Source of the DNA: an uncultured Peptostreptococcaceae bacterium
Lineage (GTDB): Bacteria > Bacillota > Clostridia > Peptostreptococcales > Peptostreptococcaceae
Direction of reading: 5' to 3'
DNA length: 64,000 nucleotides
NCBI GenBank assembly: GCA_947072565.1
Contig: CAMTIM010000038.1
Coordinates: 34,287 to 98,286 of the forward strand
Of this stretch, positions 1-7,573 are shown one piece after another (position 1 is the stretch's first letter; each line of letters opens with the position of its first letter). The position numbers and the translations under genes were made by a program. A model generated the notes under the pieces. That model did not search any database. It had not been told where the DNA came from and was given only the letters and a program-made list of their open reading frames with translations.

Positions 1-1607
1 TGATGAAATCAAAGGGCGTGCCAGGTGCTATAATCGATTTTGATTATATAGGAAAGATATTGATGGTACTTATAGTGTTATATGTTATAAGCAGTGTATT
101 TAGTTATATGCAACAATATATAATGGCAAAAGTAGCACAAAAGACAGTTTATGATATGAGAAAAGATGTATATGATAAATTAAATAAACTTCCACTTAAA
201 TTTTTTGACTCTCATACTCATGGAGAATTATTAAGTAGAGTAAGTAATGATATAGACAACATAAGTTCTACATTGCAACAAAGTATAACTCAACTTATAA
301 CATCAGTTGTAACAATAATCGGTGTAATAGCTATGATGCTTACAATAAGCCCTCTAATGACAATAGTAACAATGATAACATTGCCACTGGGAATATTGTT
401 TATAAAGCCAATTATAAAAAGGTCTCAAGGTGAATTTATAAAGCAACAAAGGGTAATAGGTAACTTAAATGGTCATGTCGAAGAAATGTATACGGGTCAT
501 GATGTTGTGAAATCTTTTAATAGAGAAGAATATTCTATAAATAAATTTAAAAGTATAAATGAAAAATTATACGATGCAGCTTGGAGAGCTCAGTTTATGT
601 CAGGTATTATGATGCCTGTTATGAACTTTACCAACAACTTAGGATATGTATTTGTAGCTGTAATAGGAGGAATTCTTGTAACAAGGGGAAAAATACAAAT
701 TGGAGATATACAAGCTTTTATACAATATTCAAAACAATTTGCACAGCCCATAAGTCAAACTGCAAATATAGCTAATATAATTCAATCAACAGTAGCATCA
801 GCAGAAAGGGTATTTGAGCTTTTAGATGAACAAGAAATGATACCTGATAGTGTTCCTAGCAAAAAAATAGAAAACCCTCAGGGGGCTGTTGAATTTGAAC
901 ATGTCAAGTTTGGATATGAGAGTGATAACATATTAATAAATGATTTAAATGTAGGAGTATTGCCTGGGCAAACTGTTGCAATAGTTGGGCCAACAGGTGC
1001 AGGAAAAACTACTTTAGTAAACTTATTACTTAGATTTTATGAATTAAACGGAGGTAAAATACTTGTTGATGGTGTAGACATAAAAGATATTACACGAAAA
1101 AATTTAAGAGATATGTTTGGTATGGTTTTACAAGATACTTGGCTCTTTAAAGGAAGTATAAAAGATAATATAGCTTATGGAACCAATGAAAGTACAGACG
1201 AAGCTATAATAGCAGTAGCAAAAGCTGCAAATGCAGACCACTTTATAAGAACTTTGCCAAATGGTTATGATACAGAAATAAATGAAGAAGCTTCAAATAT
1301 TTCACAAGGACAAAAACAATTATTAACAATAGCAAGGGCAATGCTTAAAAATCCTAAAATATTAATATTAGATGAAGCTACAAGTAGTGTTGATACAAGA
1401 ACAGAGATAAACATACAAAAGGCAATGAATACTATGATGAAAGGAAGAACAAGTTTTGTCATAGCACATAGATTGTCTACTATAAAAGATGCAGATATAA
1501 TATTAGTTATGAAAGATGGTAATGTTGTAGAAAAAGGAAATCATGAAGAGTTATTAGAGAAAGCAGGGCTTTATGCAGATCTTTATAACAGTCAATTTAG
1601 TAAATAA
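1..1607 (+). CDS. ABC exporter, fused permease-ATPase, 5' partial
   Basis: ATP-driven efflux half-transporter of the multidrug/lipid exporter type. The visible 534 residues start inside the membrane domain; exporters of this class are usually 580-620 residues, so the first 60-80 residues, including transmembrane helix 1, lie upstream of the window. The ATG at base 3 is therefore probably internal. The membrane domain covers about residues 1-290. The nucleotide-binding domain follows, with Walker A GPTGAGKT near residue 330, a Q-loop in VLQDTWLF, an ABC signature in the variant form ISQGQ near 433, Walker B ILILDEATSS near 455, and the H-loop histidine in IAHRLST. Such proteins often work as heterodimers with a second half-transporter encoded just upstream, which cannot be seen here. 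Substrate unknown. Confidence 0.93.
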   Translation, partial: MKSKGVPGAIIDFDYIGKILMVLIVLYVISSVFSYMQQYIMAKVAQKTVYDMRKDVYDKLNKLPLKFFDSHTHGELLSRVSNDIDNISSTLQQSITQLITSVVTIIGVIAMMLTISPLMTIVTMITLPLGILFIKPIIKRSQGEFIKQQRVIGNLNGHVEEMYTGHDVVKSFNREEYSINKFKSINEKLYDAAWRAQFMSGIMMPVMNFTNNLGYVFVAVIGGILVTRGKIQIGDIQAFIQYSKQFAQPISQTANIANIIQSTVASAERVFELLDEQEMIPDSVPSKKIENPQGAVEFEHVKFGYESDNILINDLNVGVLPGQTVAIVGPTGAGKTTLVNLLLRFYELNGGKILVDGVDIKDITRKNLRDMFGMVLQDTWLFKGSIKDNIAYGTNESTDEAIIAVAKAANADHFIRTLPNGYDTEINEEASNISQGQKQLLTIARAMLKNPKILILDEATSSVDTRTEINIQKAMNTMMKGRTSFVIAHRLSTIKDADIILVMKDGNVVEKGNHEELLEKAGLYADLYNSQFSK

Positions 1608-1609
1608 TA

Positions 1610-1640
1610 AAAAGGTTGCATTTAGCAACCTTTTTATTAT
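1610..1640. terminator. Intrinsic terminator between convergent genes
   Basis: A 10-bp stem (AAAAGGTTGC / GCAACCTTTT) with a 5-base loop is followed by a T run on the plus strand. The A run on the other flank lets it also serve the minus-strand gene ending at 1668. Confidence 0.85.
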
Positions 1641-1667
1641 TTATTTTAAAATTAATTATAATTTTGA

Positions 1668-2267
1668 TTAAGGATTTACTAAACTTAGAGTAACACTACC
1701 TGAAGATATTACTCCTACAAAAGGAATAGTTTGAGGAGCATATATATCTGGAGTTGCTGTTAAATCAAAGCTTAGAGTATAATTATCTTTGTCATAATAT
1801 TTTGATGTATCTGCACCTATAGAAGAATAAGCAAACCCGTCTACTTTTAATGTTGTAAAATTAGTTTGAGTAGCTAAAATTGCATCACTATTAGTTGTAC
1901 TATGATTTTCATATGCATTGTATAAAACTACAGAGTATCCAATTGTAACTATTATCGATATTTTTTTTATTTTAGCTGTTGATTTTACAGGTTGTTGTTG
2001 TGGGCATAAGTTAATTAATTTTGTTTCTTCTGCTATTTCTTCTCTAACATCTAAAAACTCGATAAATCCTAAGTTACCAAACGCTATTACAGAGTCAGGA
2101 TAAAGGTGACCAGTTGGATCAAACATATTAGAAGGTAACAAAGCTCTAGTTAATGTAAAAACTTGATCTTGTAAAGTTTTTACTGGAAGTTGGCACACTG
2201 GTACTAAATCTTTAATCGAGTAATCAATATCACTGTCTAGTGAATATGGAACCTTATCATTACTCAT
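1668..2267 (-). CDS. Uncharacterised protein, second gene of cassette copy 2
   Basis: 199 residues; family not recognised. It has no signal peptide. The N-terminus MSNDKVPYSLD closely matches that of the 216-residue protein at 2977-3627 (MNNDKLPYSLD), so the two are divergent paralogues that keep a common leader motif. A strand-rich, Ser/Thr-rich C-terminal half (about residues 95-199) suggests a beta-sandwich-like structural protein. A short hydrophobic stretch near residue 105 (ISIIVTIGYSVVLY) looks more like a buried strand than a membrane segment. A good ribosome binding site, AAGGAGATGTAAAT, precedes the ATG. It lies 36 bases after the 175-residue gene and is very likely co-transcribed with it. 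A structural role, possibly on the spore or cell surface, is only a guess. Confidence 0.8.
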   Translation of the reverse strand: MSNDKVPYSLDSDIDYSIKDLVPVCQLPVKTLQDQVFTLTRALLPSNMFDPTGHLYPDSVIAFGNLGFIEFLDVREEIAEETKLINLCPQQQPVKSTAKIKKISIIVTIGYSVVLYNAYENHSTTNSDAILATQTNFTTLKVDGFAYSSIGADTSKYYDKDNYTLSFDLTATPDIYAPQTIPFVGVISSGSVTLSLVNP

Positions 2268-2303
2268 ATTTACATCTCCTTAAAATGATATATTTTAAAA
2301 ATA

Positions 2304-2831
2304 TTAATCTACGGCATCAATTCTAAAGGTACCGCGTATTTCAAACCAGTGGTCCTCTTCTATATTGCCACCTTGATCAGTAACTTTTAAATCAGTAACT
2401 GTAACAAGGAGTTGTGGAACTGGCACATTAGGATCCTCTAAAAAAAGTAAAACCTCATCTGAGGCTATTGCATCTCCGCCAACTGTAGAGTATTCAAGTT
2501 TAGTAGCAGGTAAATTAACTACTACATTACTACTAGTTTCCAATATATCTGCTCCTACAACATAACTTATTAAACCGCTAACTCTTAATTCGTTTAAAGT
2601 AACCGTATCAACTAATATATCTTTAGTTGGATCAGTAGGATAGCAAGGATTTGGAACTGGGATTGGATCAGCAGGTGTGTATTCTTCTTCTTTAATAAAA
2701 GCATGAAGATTCTCTGTATTTACAGCAATAGCTAATGGTATATCCTTTAGTGGTGTATTTTTAAAGTTCATGGTATTATCAATTACAAGATAACTTGCAA
2801 AATTTACTTCTACATAACCTTTACAATTCAT
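2304..2831 (-). CDS. Uncharacterised 175-residue protein, first gene of cassette copy 2
   Basis: Function not recognised. It differs from its neighbour copy at 3669-4196 at only about 20 of 175 positions, so the duplication is recent or kept similar by gene conversion. There is no signal peptide. It begins MNCKGYVEVNF, with one cysteine at residue 3 and one in a proline-rich segment (VPNPCYPTDP, near residue 63). The rest alternates polar and hydrophobic residues as in a beta-rich fold, with a conserved C-terminal stretch ending DHWFEIRGTFRID. Most substitutions between copies fall between residues 95 and 135. The start has a GGAGGAATATAA binding site. A spore-coat or surface structural protein is possible but unproven. 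Confidence 0.82.
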   Translation of the reverse strand: MNCKGYVEVNFASYLVIDNTMNFKNTPLKDIPLAIAVNTENLHAFIKEEEYTPADPIPVPNPCYPTDPTKDILVDTVTLNELRVSGLISYVVGADILETSSNVVVNLPATKLEYSTVGGDAIASDEVLLFLEDPNVPVPQLLVTVTDLKVTDQGGNIEEDHWFEIRGTFRIDAVD

Positions 2832-2886
2832 TTATATTCCTCCATTATACGATCTTTAATATAAGAGACTCTAGGCCTTCTAATAC

Positions 2887-2919
2887 ATTTTATTAAATAC
2901 AGTTAAAAGTGTTACTGTA
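2887..2919 (-). promoter_or_regulatory. Conserved promoter-region box, copy 2
   Basis: On the minus strand a 14-mer TACAGTAACACTTT, 6 variable bases, then the 13-mer TATTTAATAAAAT. The same two blocks with the same 6-base gap occur at 4252-4284. In both places the box ends 55 bases upstream of the start codon of a 175-residue gene. The surrounding non-coding sequence differs more, so the box is probably a promoter or operator. It is not a good SigA promoter, and I could not assign a sigma factor. Confidence 0.55.
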
Positions 2920-2952
2920 TAAAAAAATAAAAAAGAGTGGCATTAGCCACTC
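2920..2952 (-). terminator. Intrinsic terminator of cassette copy 1
   Basis: GAGTGGC / GCCACTC stem with a 4-base loop, followed on the minus strand by a long T-rich tract. It closes the transcript ending with the 216-residue gene and separates the two cassettes. Confidence 0.88.
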
Positions 2953-2976
2953 GGTATAATAAAATCGTATTATATA

Positions 2977-3627
2977 TTAACTTGGATCACTAATTAGTTT
3001 TACTCGAACTAAAGGTTCCACTGCAAAGAAATATGCACCTGGTCCATTAGGAGTGTTAGGGTCATCAGGAAAAAATTTAATTAAGGTATACCCTGTTCCT
3101 CCAGGTTTATCTGGGTCATTAGGATCTCCGTTTACTAAATCAATATCTATATCAAAGTCACTTTCAGCATAAGGGAATTCTCCAGATGCACAGTAGTATA
3201 CAATTTGATCAACTCCTACGAAATCTTCAACTCCAGCTAATAAGCCTATAGTTTGTGCATACGCAACAGGATAAAATGTTCCAGAAGCTATAGCTCTCCA
3301 TTGTTCTAGTTCTATAGAAGCGTCTATTTCACCAGGTACATTTTCACAAGGATAAGGTACCTTGTGTGGGATTTTATAACTTTGCTTAATTAATCTTAAA
3401 AATGGTTCAGCAACATCATTAGCATACACAACTACTTTAGATAGTATTTCACTATAATCGTATGGATTAGAAGGGTCTCCTATATTTACATGGTTTAGGG
3501 TTTCTTTTCTAACATTTAAGTACACAGGCGGAACTGGTTGATAGTGTTTACATACAGAGCTAGTTGCTAAAGTTTGAAATGATGAAGAATTATCATCTAA
3601 TGAATAAGGTAATTTATCGTTATTCAT
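2977..3627 (-). CDS. Uncharacterised 216-residue protein, second gene of cassette copy 1
   Basis: Function not recognised. It shares its first 11 residues (MNNDKLPYSLD) and gene position with the 199-residue protein at 1668-2267, but the remaining sequence has diverged strongly. No signal peptide or membrane helix is present. The C-terminal third is rich in Asp, Pro and Gly (runs such as NGDPNDPDKPGG and DDPNTPNGPG), which could form calcium-binding or extended loops. Three cysteines (about residues 26, 98 and 149) are spread along the chain. The ribosome binding site, AAGGAGATGTAAAT, is identical to that of its paralogue. It follows the 175-residue gene by 41 bases and is followed by a terminator, so the pair forms one transcription unit. 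Confidence 0.8.
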   Translation of the reverse strand: MNNDKLPYSLDDNSSSFQTLATSSVCKHYQPVPPVYLNVRKETLNHVNIGDPSNPYDYSEILSKVVVYANDVAEPFLRLIKQSYKIPHKVPYPCENVPGEIDASIELEQWRAIASGTFYPVAYAQTIGLLAGVEDFVGVDQIVYYCASGEFPYAESDFDIDIDLVNGDPNDPDKPGGTGYTLIKFFPDDPNTPNGPGAYFFAVEPLVRVKLISDPS

Positions 3628-3668
3628 ATTTACATCTCCTTAAAATAATATATTTTTTATTTAAATAA

Positions 3669-4196
3669 TTAAATTACGGGGTCTATTCTAAAAGTTCCTC
3701 GTATTTCAAACCAATGATCTTCTTCTATATTACCACCTTGATCAGTAACTTTTAAATCAGTAACTGTGACAAGAAGTTGTGGAACTGGAACATCAGGACT
3801 TTCTAAAAATAGCAATACGTCTTCAATAACTACTGCATCTCCATAAACCGTAGCATACTCAAGTTTAGTAGCAGGTGAGTTGATAACTACATTAGTACTA
3901 GTTTCTAGTAAATCAGCTCCTACAACATAACTTATTAAACCGCTAACTCTTAGCTCATTTAAAGTAACCGTATCAACTAATATATCTTTAGTCGGATCGG
4001 TTGGATAGCAAGGGTTAGGAACGGGTATTGGATCAGTAGGCGTGTATTCTTCTTCTTTAATAAAAGCATGAATATTTTCTGTATTTACAGCTATAGAGAG
4101 TGGTATATCTTTTAGTGGCGTATTTTTAAAATTCATAGTGTTATTAATCACAAGATAACTTGAAAAATTTACTTCTACATAACCTTTACAATTCAT
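3669..4196 (-). CDS. Uncharacterised 175-residue protein, first gene of cassette copy 1
   Basis: Near-identical paralogue of the protein at 2304-2831, with about 20 differences in 175 residues. Both keep Cys3, the proline-rich VPNPCYPTDP segment and the C-terminal block ending EIRGTFRID. No signal peptide, no transmembrane helix and no recognised domain are visible; the pattern suggests a beta-rich structural fold. A GGAGGAATATAA binding site supports the ATG. It is the first gene of a two-gene unit with the 216-residue gene 41 bases downstream. The whole unit is repeated immediately after it. Function unknown; co-location with a secreted CAP protein says little. Confidence 0.82.
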   Translation of the reverse strand: MNCKGYVEVNFSSYLVINNTMNFKNTPLKDIPLSIAVNTENIHAFIKEEEYTPTDPIPVPNPCYPTDPTKDILVDTVTLNELRVSGLISYVVGADLLETSTNVVINSPATKLEYATVYGDAVVIEDVLLFLESPDVPVPQLLVTVTDLKVTDQGGNIEEDHWFEIRGTFRIDPVI

Positions 4197-4251
4197 TTAT
4201 ATTCCTCCAATTTACTATTTTTAATAAAAAAGGCAGTAAGCCTTATAGTGT

Positions 4252-4284
4252 ATTTTATTAAATAAAATATAAAGTGTTACTGTA
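4252..4284 (-). promoter_or_regulatory. Conserved promoter-region box, copy 1
   Basis: Same 14-mer and 13-mer with the same 6-base gap as at 2887-2919, again 55 bases from the downstream start codon. Keeping sequence and spacing in both cassettes implies shared regulation of the two units. Confidence 0.55.
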
Positions 4285-4299
4285 GGAGTGAATAAATTT

Positions 4300-4337
4300 A
4301 AAAAGAAAAACCCCTAGACTTACTTATAAGTCTAGGG
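4300..4337 (-). terminator. Intrinsic terminator of the CAP-domain gene
   Basis: An 11-bp perfect stem (CCCTAGACTTA / TAAGTCTAGGG) with a 4-base loop, followed on the minus strand by a T-rich tract. Confidence 0.9.
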
Positions 4338-4347
4338 CTAGTGTATA

Positions 4348-5211
4348 TTATCTACCTACGAACATTTGAGTCCAGTAAATACTTCCGTTATTATCTTTTG
4401 CTATACCAACACCAATATTTGTAAAATCTGGGTTTAATATATTTTCTCTATGTCCTTGAGAGTTCATCCAAGAATTAACAACTTCTTTAGGGTTTTCTTG
4501 ACCCATAGCTATGTTTTCTCCAGCAGATCTGTAACTTATTCCAAATTGCTTCATCATATCAAATGGAGAACCATAAGTTGGAGAGTTATGAGCAAAATAT
4601 TTCTTATTTACCATATCTTCTGATTTCTTTGTAGCTACACTTGAAAGTTCTGCATCTAACTTAAGAGGTTTTAATCCTCTATTAGTTCTTTCTACATTTA
4701 CTAAATCAGTAACTTCCTTTTGGAAAGCTGAGAAATTTCCAGCAGTATTGTCTTTGTTCTCATCAGGCTTAGCAACAGGTTTTTCTGTAGTATTATTATC
4801 TTTGTTTTCATCAGGCTTAACAGCAGGTTTTTCTACAGTAGTATTGTCCTTGTTCTCATCAGGCTTAACAACAGGTTTTTCTACAGTAGTGTTGTCCTTG
4901 TTCTCATCAGGTTTAACAACAGGCTTTTCTACAGTAGTATTGTCCTTATTGTTATTAGTTATATTGCATTCAGGCATAGTAAATTTACTTAAAACCTTGT
5001 GTTCAGGCATAGTAAACTTATTATTACAATTATTATTTAATGGTAATTTACGATTAACCCCATTTATACATACAGATAGTGAATCTTTAGCAGTACAGCT
5101 TTTTAAAGTATCCTGAGATAAGGCATTTACAGGAACTATAGTAGAAGCTGTAGCCACAGTCATTACACCTAAAGCTAATAAAGTTCTTATTCTTTTCGTC
5201 ATGTTTTTCAT
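4348..5211 (-). CDS. Secreted CAP/SCP-domain protein, YkwD-like
   Basis: Extracellular protein of the CAP (cysteine-rich secretory/antigen 5/PR-1) superfamily, as in Bacillus YkwD; the biochemical role of bacterial members is mostly unknown. A basic N-terminus and hydrophobic stretch (TLLALGVMTVATASTIV) form a signal peptide ending near an alanine after VPVNA. A region with five cysteines and two KFTMPE repeats follows, then four 16-residue Lys/Asp/Pro-rich linker repeats, then the C-terminal CAP domain of about 120 residues. The CAP signature residues are present: HNSP, GENIA and GHRENIL. The longest frame begins at a GTG at 5220 lying inside the Shine-Dalgarno AAAGAGGTG, so the ATG at 5211 is preferred. 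The linker probably spans the cell wall. Confidence 0.9.
   Translation of the reverse strand: MKNMTKRIRTLLALGVMTVATASTIVPVNALSQDTLKSCTAKDSLSVCINGVNRKLPLNNNCNNKFTMPEHKVLSKFTMPECNITNNNKDNTTVEKPVVKPDENKDNTTVEKPVVKPDENKDNTTVEKPAVKPDENKDNNTTEKPVAKPDENKDNTAGNFSAFQKEVTDLVNVERTNRGLKPLKLDAELSSVATKKSEDMVNKKYFAHNSPTYGSPFDMMKQFGISYRSAGENIAMGQENPKEVVNSWMNSQGHRENILNPDFTNIGVGIAKDNNGSIYWTQMFVGR
4759..4950 (-). repeat. Four 48-bp tandem repeats in the CAP-protein linker
   Basis: Four in-frame copies of a 48-base unit encode NKDNTTVEKPVVKPDE-like 16-mers with small changes. Part of a fifth unit follows. Copy number is likely to vary between strains by slippage. Confidence 0.9.
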
Positions 5212-5245
5212 TAAAAGCACCTCTTTGTCGTAATATTCTAAAAAT

Positions 5246-5282
5246 GTTACCGTTTTGTAACCGTTAGTGTAGGGGTCGCCCC
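5246..5282 (-). promoter_or_regulatory. Two small hairpins in the CAP-gene leader
   Basis: On the minus strand a GGGG-CGA-CCCC hairpin (5272-5282) is followed by a GTTAC/GTAAC inverted repeat around a 6-base loop (5246-5261). Both lie 35-70 bases upstream of the CAP gene start, in otherwise very AT-rich DNA. They could be leader structure or an operator. I match them to no known riboswitch. The rest of the 330-base gap between the divergent genes shows no further recognisable element. Confidence 0.35.
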
Positions 5283-5541
5283 CTGTGAACTAATAGTAAC
5301 ATAGAAAAAACAAAAAAATATACTGTAAAGATATGTAAAATACATAAAAAACACAATCAAATGCAGTGAAATACAGTATTTAAAAATTTTATAAAAAGTA
5401 TTGAAAATAATAAAATTGGGTATAAATAAGTTATATTTGCAACTATTTTATATCTAAAGATTGAAAAAAGTGTAAATCTAGTATAGTATAATAAGGAAAA
5501 CTTTGGACAATAAGTGGCTATAAACTGAGAGGAGAATTACA

Positions 5542-6078
5542 ATGTCAAAACAATTAGTAAAAGAAAGAGTTATAAAGTACTTAATGGAGGATTTATTAGT
5601 TCCTCAAGATATGATAGATACAGATGTAGCATTATCGGAATTTGAAGAAGGGGCAGAGGGTATGTTAGATGTAGTTGTTAACGTTAAAGACAATGAAGAC
5701 TACTTTGCACCAGTTATGATAGTACAATGTATGGATGAAGATATAAGATTAGAAGGAGAAGTTGTTCAAAAGCAAATAGACTTCTTAGAAGATGTAGACA
5801 ACATAACTATGGCCGGCAGATTAGTATTAACTAATGGAGATGCTATGATGTATGCTGACTGGACTGGAGAAGAATATGATACAGAAGCATCACTTCCTCA
5901 ATATGAAGTAATGGTAGAAGAATTCTTTAAAATGGAAGAAATAGCTAAAGAAGCTGAAGCTGAACATGCAAAAGAAAACACTAATACTCATGAGCATAAA
6001 CATGACCACGAATGTTGCGGTGGGCACGGTGAAGGCAATGATTGCGGTTGCGGAGATGACTGTGGATGTAAACATTAA
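5542..6078 (+). CDS. HsdR-N-like protein with His/Cys-rich metal-binding tail
   Basis: 178 residues in two parts. Residues 1 to about 115 resemble the N-terminal nuclease-fold domain of type I restriction subunits (HsdR_N_2): a start like KERVIKYLMEDL, the LSEFEEGAEGMLDVVV strand region, then FLEDVDN and LVLTNGDAMMYADW. In active members the second acidic residue and lysine occur as an E-C-K-like motif; here the strand reads VMIVQCMDED, so the catalytic Glu and Lys look lost and it is probably not a nuclease. The tail after residue 145 contains about eight His and seven Cys (HEHKHDHECCGG to DCGCKH), typical of Zn/Ni/Cu binding. The start has a strong GAGAGGAGAATTACA site. It stands alone, followed by a separate ncRNA unit. 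Function unknown; a metal store or metallochaperone is possible. Confidence 0.82.
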   Translation: MSKQLVKERVIKYLMEDLLVPQDMIDTDVALSEFEEGAEGMLDVVVNVKDNEDYFAPVMIVQCMDEDIRLEGEVVQKQIDFLEDVDNITMAGRLVLTNGDAMMYADWTGEEYDTEASLPQYEVMVEEFFKMEEIAKEAEAEHAKENTNTHEHKHDHECCGGHGEGNDCGCGDDCGCKH

Positions 6079-6102
6079 TAAGAAATAGACAAATATACAA
6101 AC

Positions 6103-6131
6103 TTGACTATAATTTTTAATGGTGTTATTAT
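6103..6131 (+). promoter_or_regulatory. SigA-type promoter
   Basis: TTGACT, 17-base spacer, TATTAT. It drives no open reading frame but starts 6-7 bases before a structured region that ends at an intrinsic terminator. Confidence 0.75.
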
Positions 6132-6137
6132 TAAAAG

Positions 6138-6252
6138 GTAAAAAATTCTCTATAAAACCGTAAGTGTTGGGGCAAACGCGAAAGGATTTATTAATAGAGG
6201 GATTTATAACGTCGTTCGAGGAAAAAAGACTGCAAAATTGTGGTCTTTTTTT
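6138..6252 (+). ncRNA. Probable small non-coding RNA, about 115 nt
   Basis: The region between the promoter at 6103-6131 and the terminator at 6222-6252 lacks an open reading frame with a ribosome binding site. It is visibly richer in G and C than flanking intergenic DNA (for example GTTGGGGCAAACGCG and AACGTCGTTCGAGG). It could be a stand-alone sRNA or a riboswitch-like leader that terminates before the sigma factor gene 220 bases downstream. I compared it from memory with c-di-GMP-I, c-di-GMP-II, fluoride, ZTP, preQ1, purine and SRP RNAs and found no match. Confidence 0.55.
6222..6252 (+). terminator. Intrinsic terminator of the small RNA
   Basis: A 14-bp stem AAAAAAGACTGCAA / TTGTGGTCTTTTTT with a 2-base loop; the T run is part of the 3' arm and continues past it. 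Confidence 0.85.
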
Positions 6253-6469
6253 CTGTTTAAAAACAAAAAAATAAAAAAATAAAATAAAAATTACAAAAAA
6301 GAAGGAAATTTGATATCTTAAGTAGAATATTAGATAAATAAATTTATTGACATTTAAGTTAAATTGAATGGAATTTTTTTAAACTAAGTATCATATTATA
6401 AAACTATGTAAAACTAAATACACTTTACCATTTCAATTAACAAATTATAGGGATAGAAGGAGTTAAATT

Positions 6470-7354
6470 ATGGGGGCTAAAAAAGAAAATACTTATGAAA
6501 ACTATATTTATGGAGATTCATCAAATACGTCAAATGCTATGAAGATGTATTTAAAGGAAATAGAAGAGTACAAAATGCTATCTGCAGTAGAAGAAGTACA
6601 ATTAGCAAAAGCAATAATTGAATCTTCACCTAAAGCTAAAGATCAATTTATAAATGCAAATTATAGATTAGTTGTAAGTATTGCTAAAAAATATCGAAAA
6701 GAAAGTGTTGATATGCTTGACTTAATCCAAGCTGGGAATATTGGTCTTATAAAAGCTGTTGAAAAATATGATTATACAAAGGGATATAAATTTAGTACAT
6801 ATGCTACTTGGTGGATAAAGCAAAGTATAACAAGATACATAGATGATTGTGAAAATACAATTAGAATACCAGTACACCTTCATCAAAGAATAAACTTTGT
6901 AAAAAGAAAAAAACAAGAGTTATCAAATATTTTACAAAGGGAGCCTAATTTAGATGAATTAGCAGAAATTTGTGAACTTGATGTTGAAAAAGTTATAGAC
7001 ATATTAAAACGAGATAAAAATGTAGTATCGTTAGACACACCTATAAAAGAAGATGAAGATAGTAGTTTAGTAGAGTTCATACCATCAGATCCAAATTTTG
7101 GTGATGTTGTAATGCATGAGGTTGAACAAAACAATTTAAAAGAAAAAATAGAAGAATTATTAACAGGTCTTAGCGAACAAGAGCAAATAGTACTTAGAAT
7201 GAGATTTGGCATTGATGATGATACACCAAAGACTTTAGAAGAAATAGGTAAAGTGTTTGGGGTAACTAGAGAAAGAATAAGACAAATCGAAGCTAAGGCT
7301 ATAAGAAAACTAAGACATCCAAGTCGATTAAAACAGTTAAAAAACTTTTATTAG
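6470..7354 (+). CDS. Group 2 RNA polymerase sigma-70 factor
   Basis: Directs RNA polymerase core to promoters. 294 residues, without the N-terminal region 1.1 found in the main SigA. Region 1.2 starts near residue 20 ([14 protein letters not shown]). Region 2 is well conserved ([18 protein letters not shown], then [14 protein letters not shown] for -10 recognition and melting). Region 3 follows, and region 4.2 has the helix-turn-helix [14 protein letters not shown]. The -10 and -35 reading residues resemble SigA, so promoter preference should overlap with the housekeeping factor. No replication gene (dnaG) is adjacent, unlike the usual SigA locus, which supports a second, alternative factor. 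The start has a GAAGGAG site. It is monocistronic and ends at a terminator. Confidence 0.9.
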   Translation: MGAKKENTYENYIYGDSSNTSNAMKMYLKEIEEYKMLSAVEEVQLAKAIIESSPKAKDQFINANYRLVVSIAKKYRKESVDMLDLIQAGNIGLIKAVEKYDYTKGYKFSTYATWWIKQSITRYIDDCENTIRIPVHLHQRINFVKRKKQELSNILQREPNLDELAEICELDVEKVIDILKRDKNVVSLDTPIKEDEDSSLVEFIPSDPNFGDVVMHEVEQNNLKEKIEELLTGLSEQEQIVLRMRFGIDDDTPKTLEEIGKVFGVTRERIRQIEAKAIRKLRHPSRLKQLKNFY

Positions 7355-7361
7355 TAAAAAT

Positions 7362-7394
7362 AAGTAGGGGAATATTCTCCTGCTTATTTTTTTT
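7362..7394 (+). terminator. Intrinsic terminator of the sigma factor gene
   Basis: AAGTAGGGGAAT / ATTCTCCTGCTT stem with two G-U pairs, then eight T residues. Confidence 0.88.
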
Positions 7395-7573
7395 CATCTT
7401 ACTTAATATAAATGATAGCACAAAATAAACTGGAAAACATCTAAATAATCATAATTTTTTAACAACATAAAAAAATTATAAATTAGGGTTTAGTTCTTGC
7501 AAATAAAAAGTACTCATACAATATAATAGGCTTTAGAAAAAATCACCATATAGATAACAAAAGGAATGATATT

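Noticed and set aside
4748..5116. A 122-codon plus-strand frame with periodic SLFSSGLTTGF-like repeats
   Set aside because: It is the complement of the 48-bp linker repeats of the CAP gene; it has no ribosome binding site and the periodicity is explained by the sense gene.
5461..5492. SigA promoter TTGAAA/TATAAT before the HsdR-N-like gene
   Set aside because: The spacing is 20 bases, outside the usual range.
6138..6252. Cyclic-di-GMP riboswitch
   Set aside because: The segment has GGGGCAAACG, which recalls the class I motif, but the paired GACGCAAAGC element and tetraloop-receptor stem are missing; it also does not read into the next gene.
7497..7527. Promoter TTGCAA/TATAAT or a SigE -10 (CATACAAT) before the dynamin operon
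   Set aside because: The spacer is 19 bases for SigA and no SigE -35 lies at the right distance; too weak to list.
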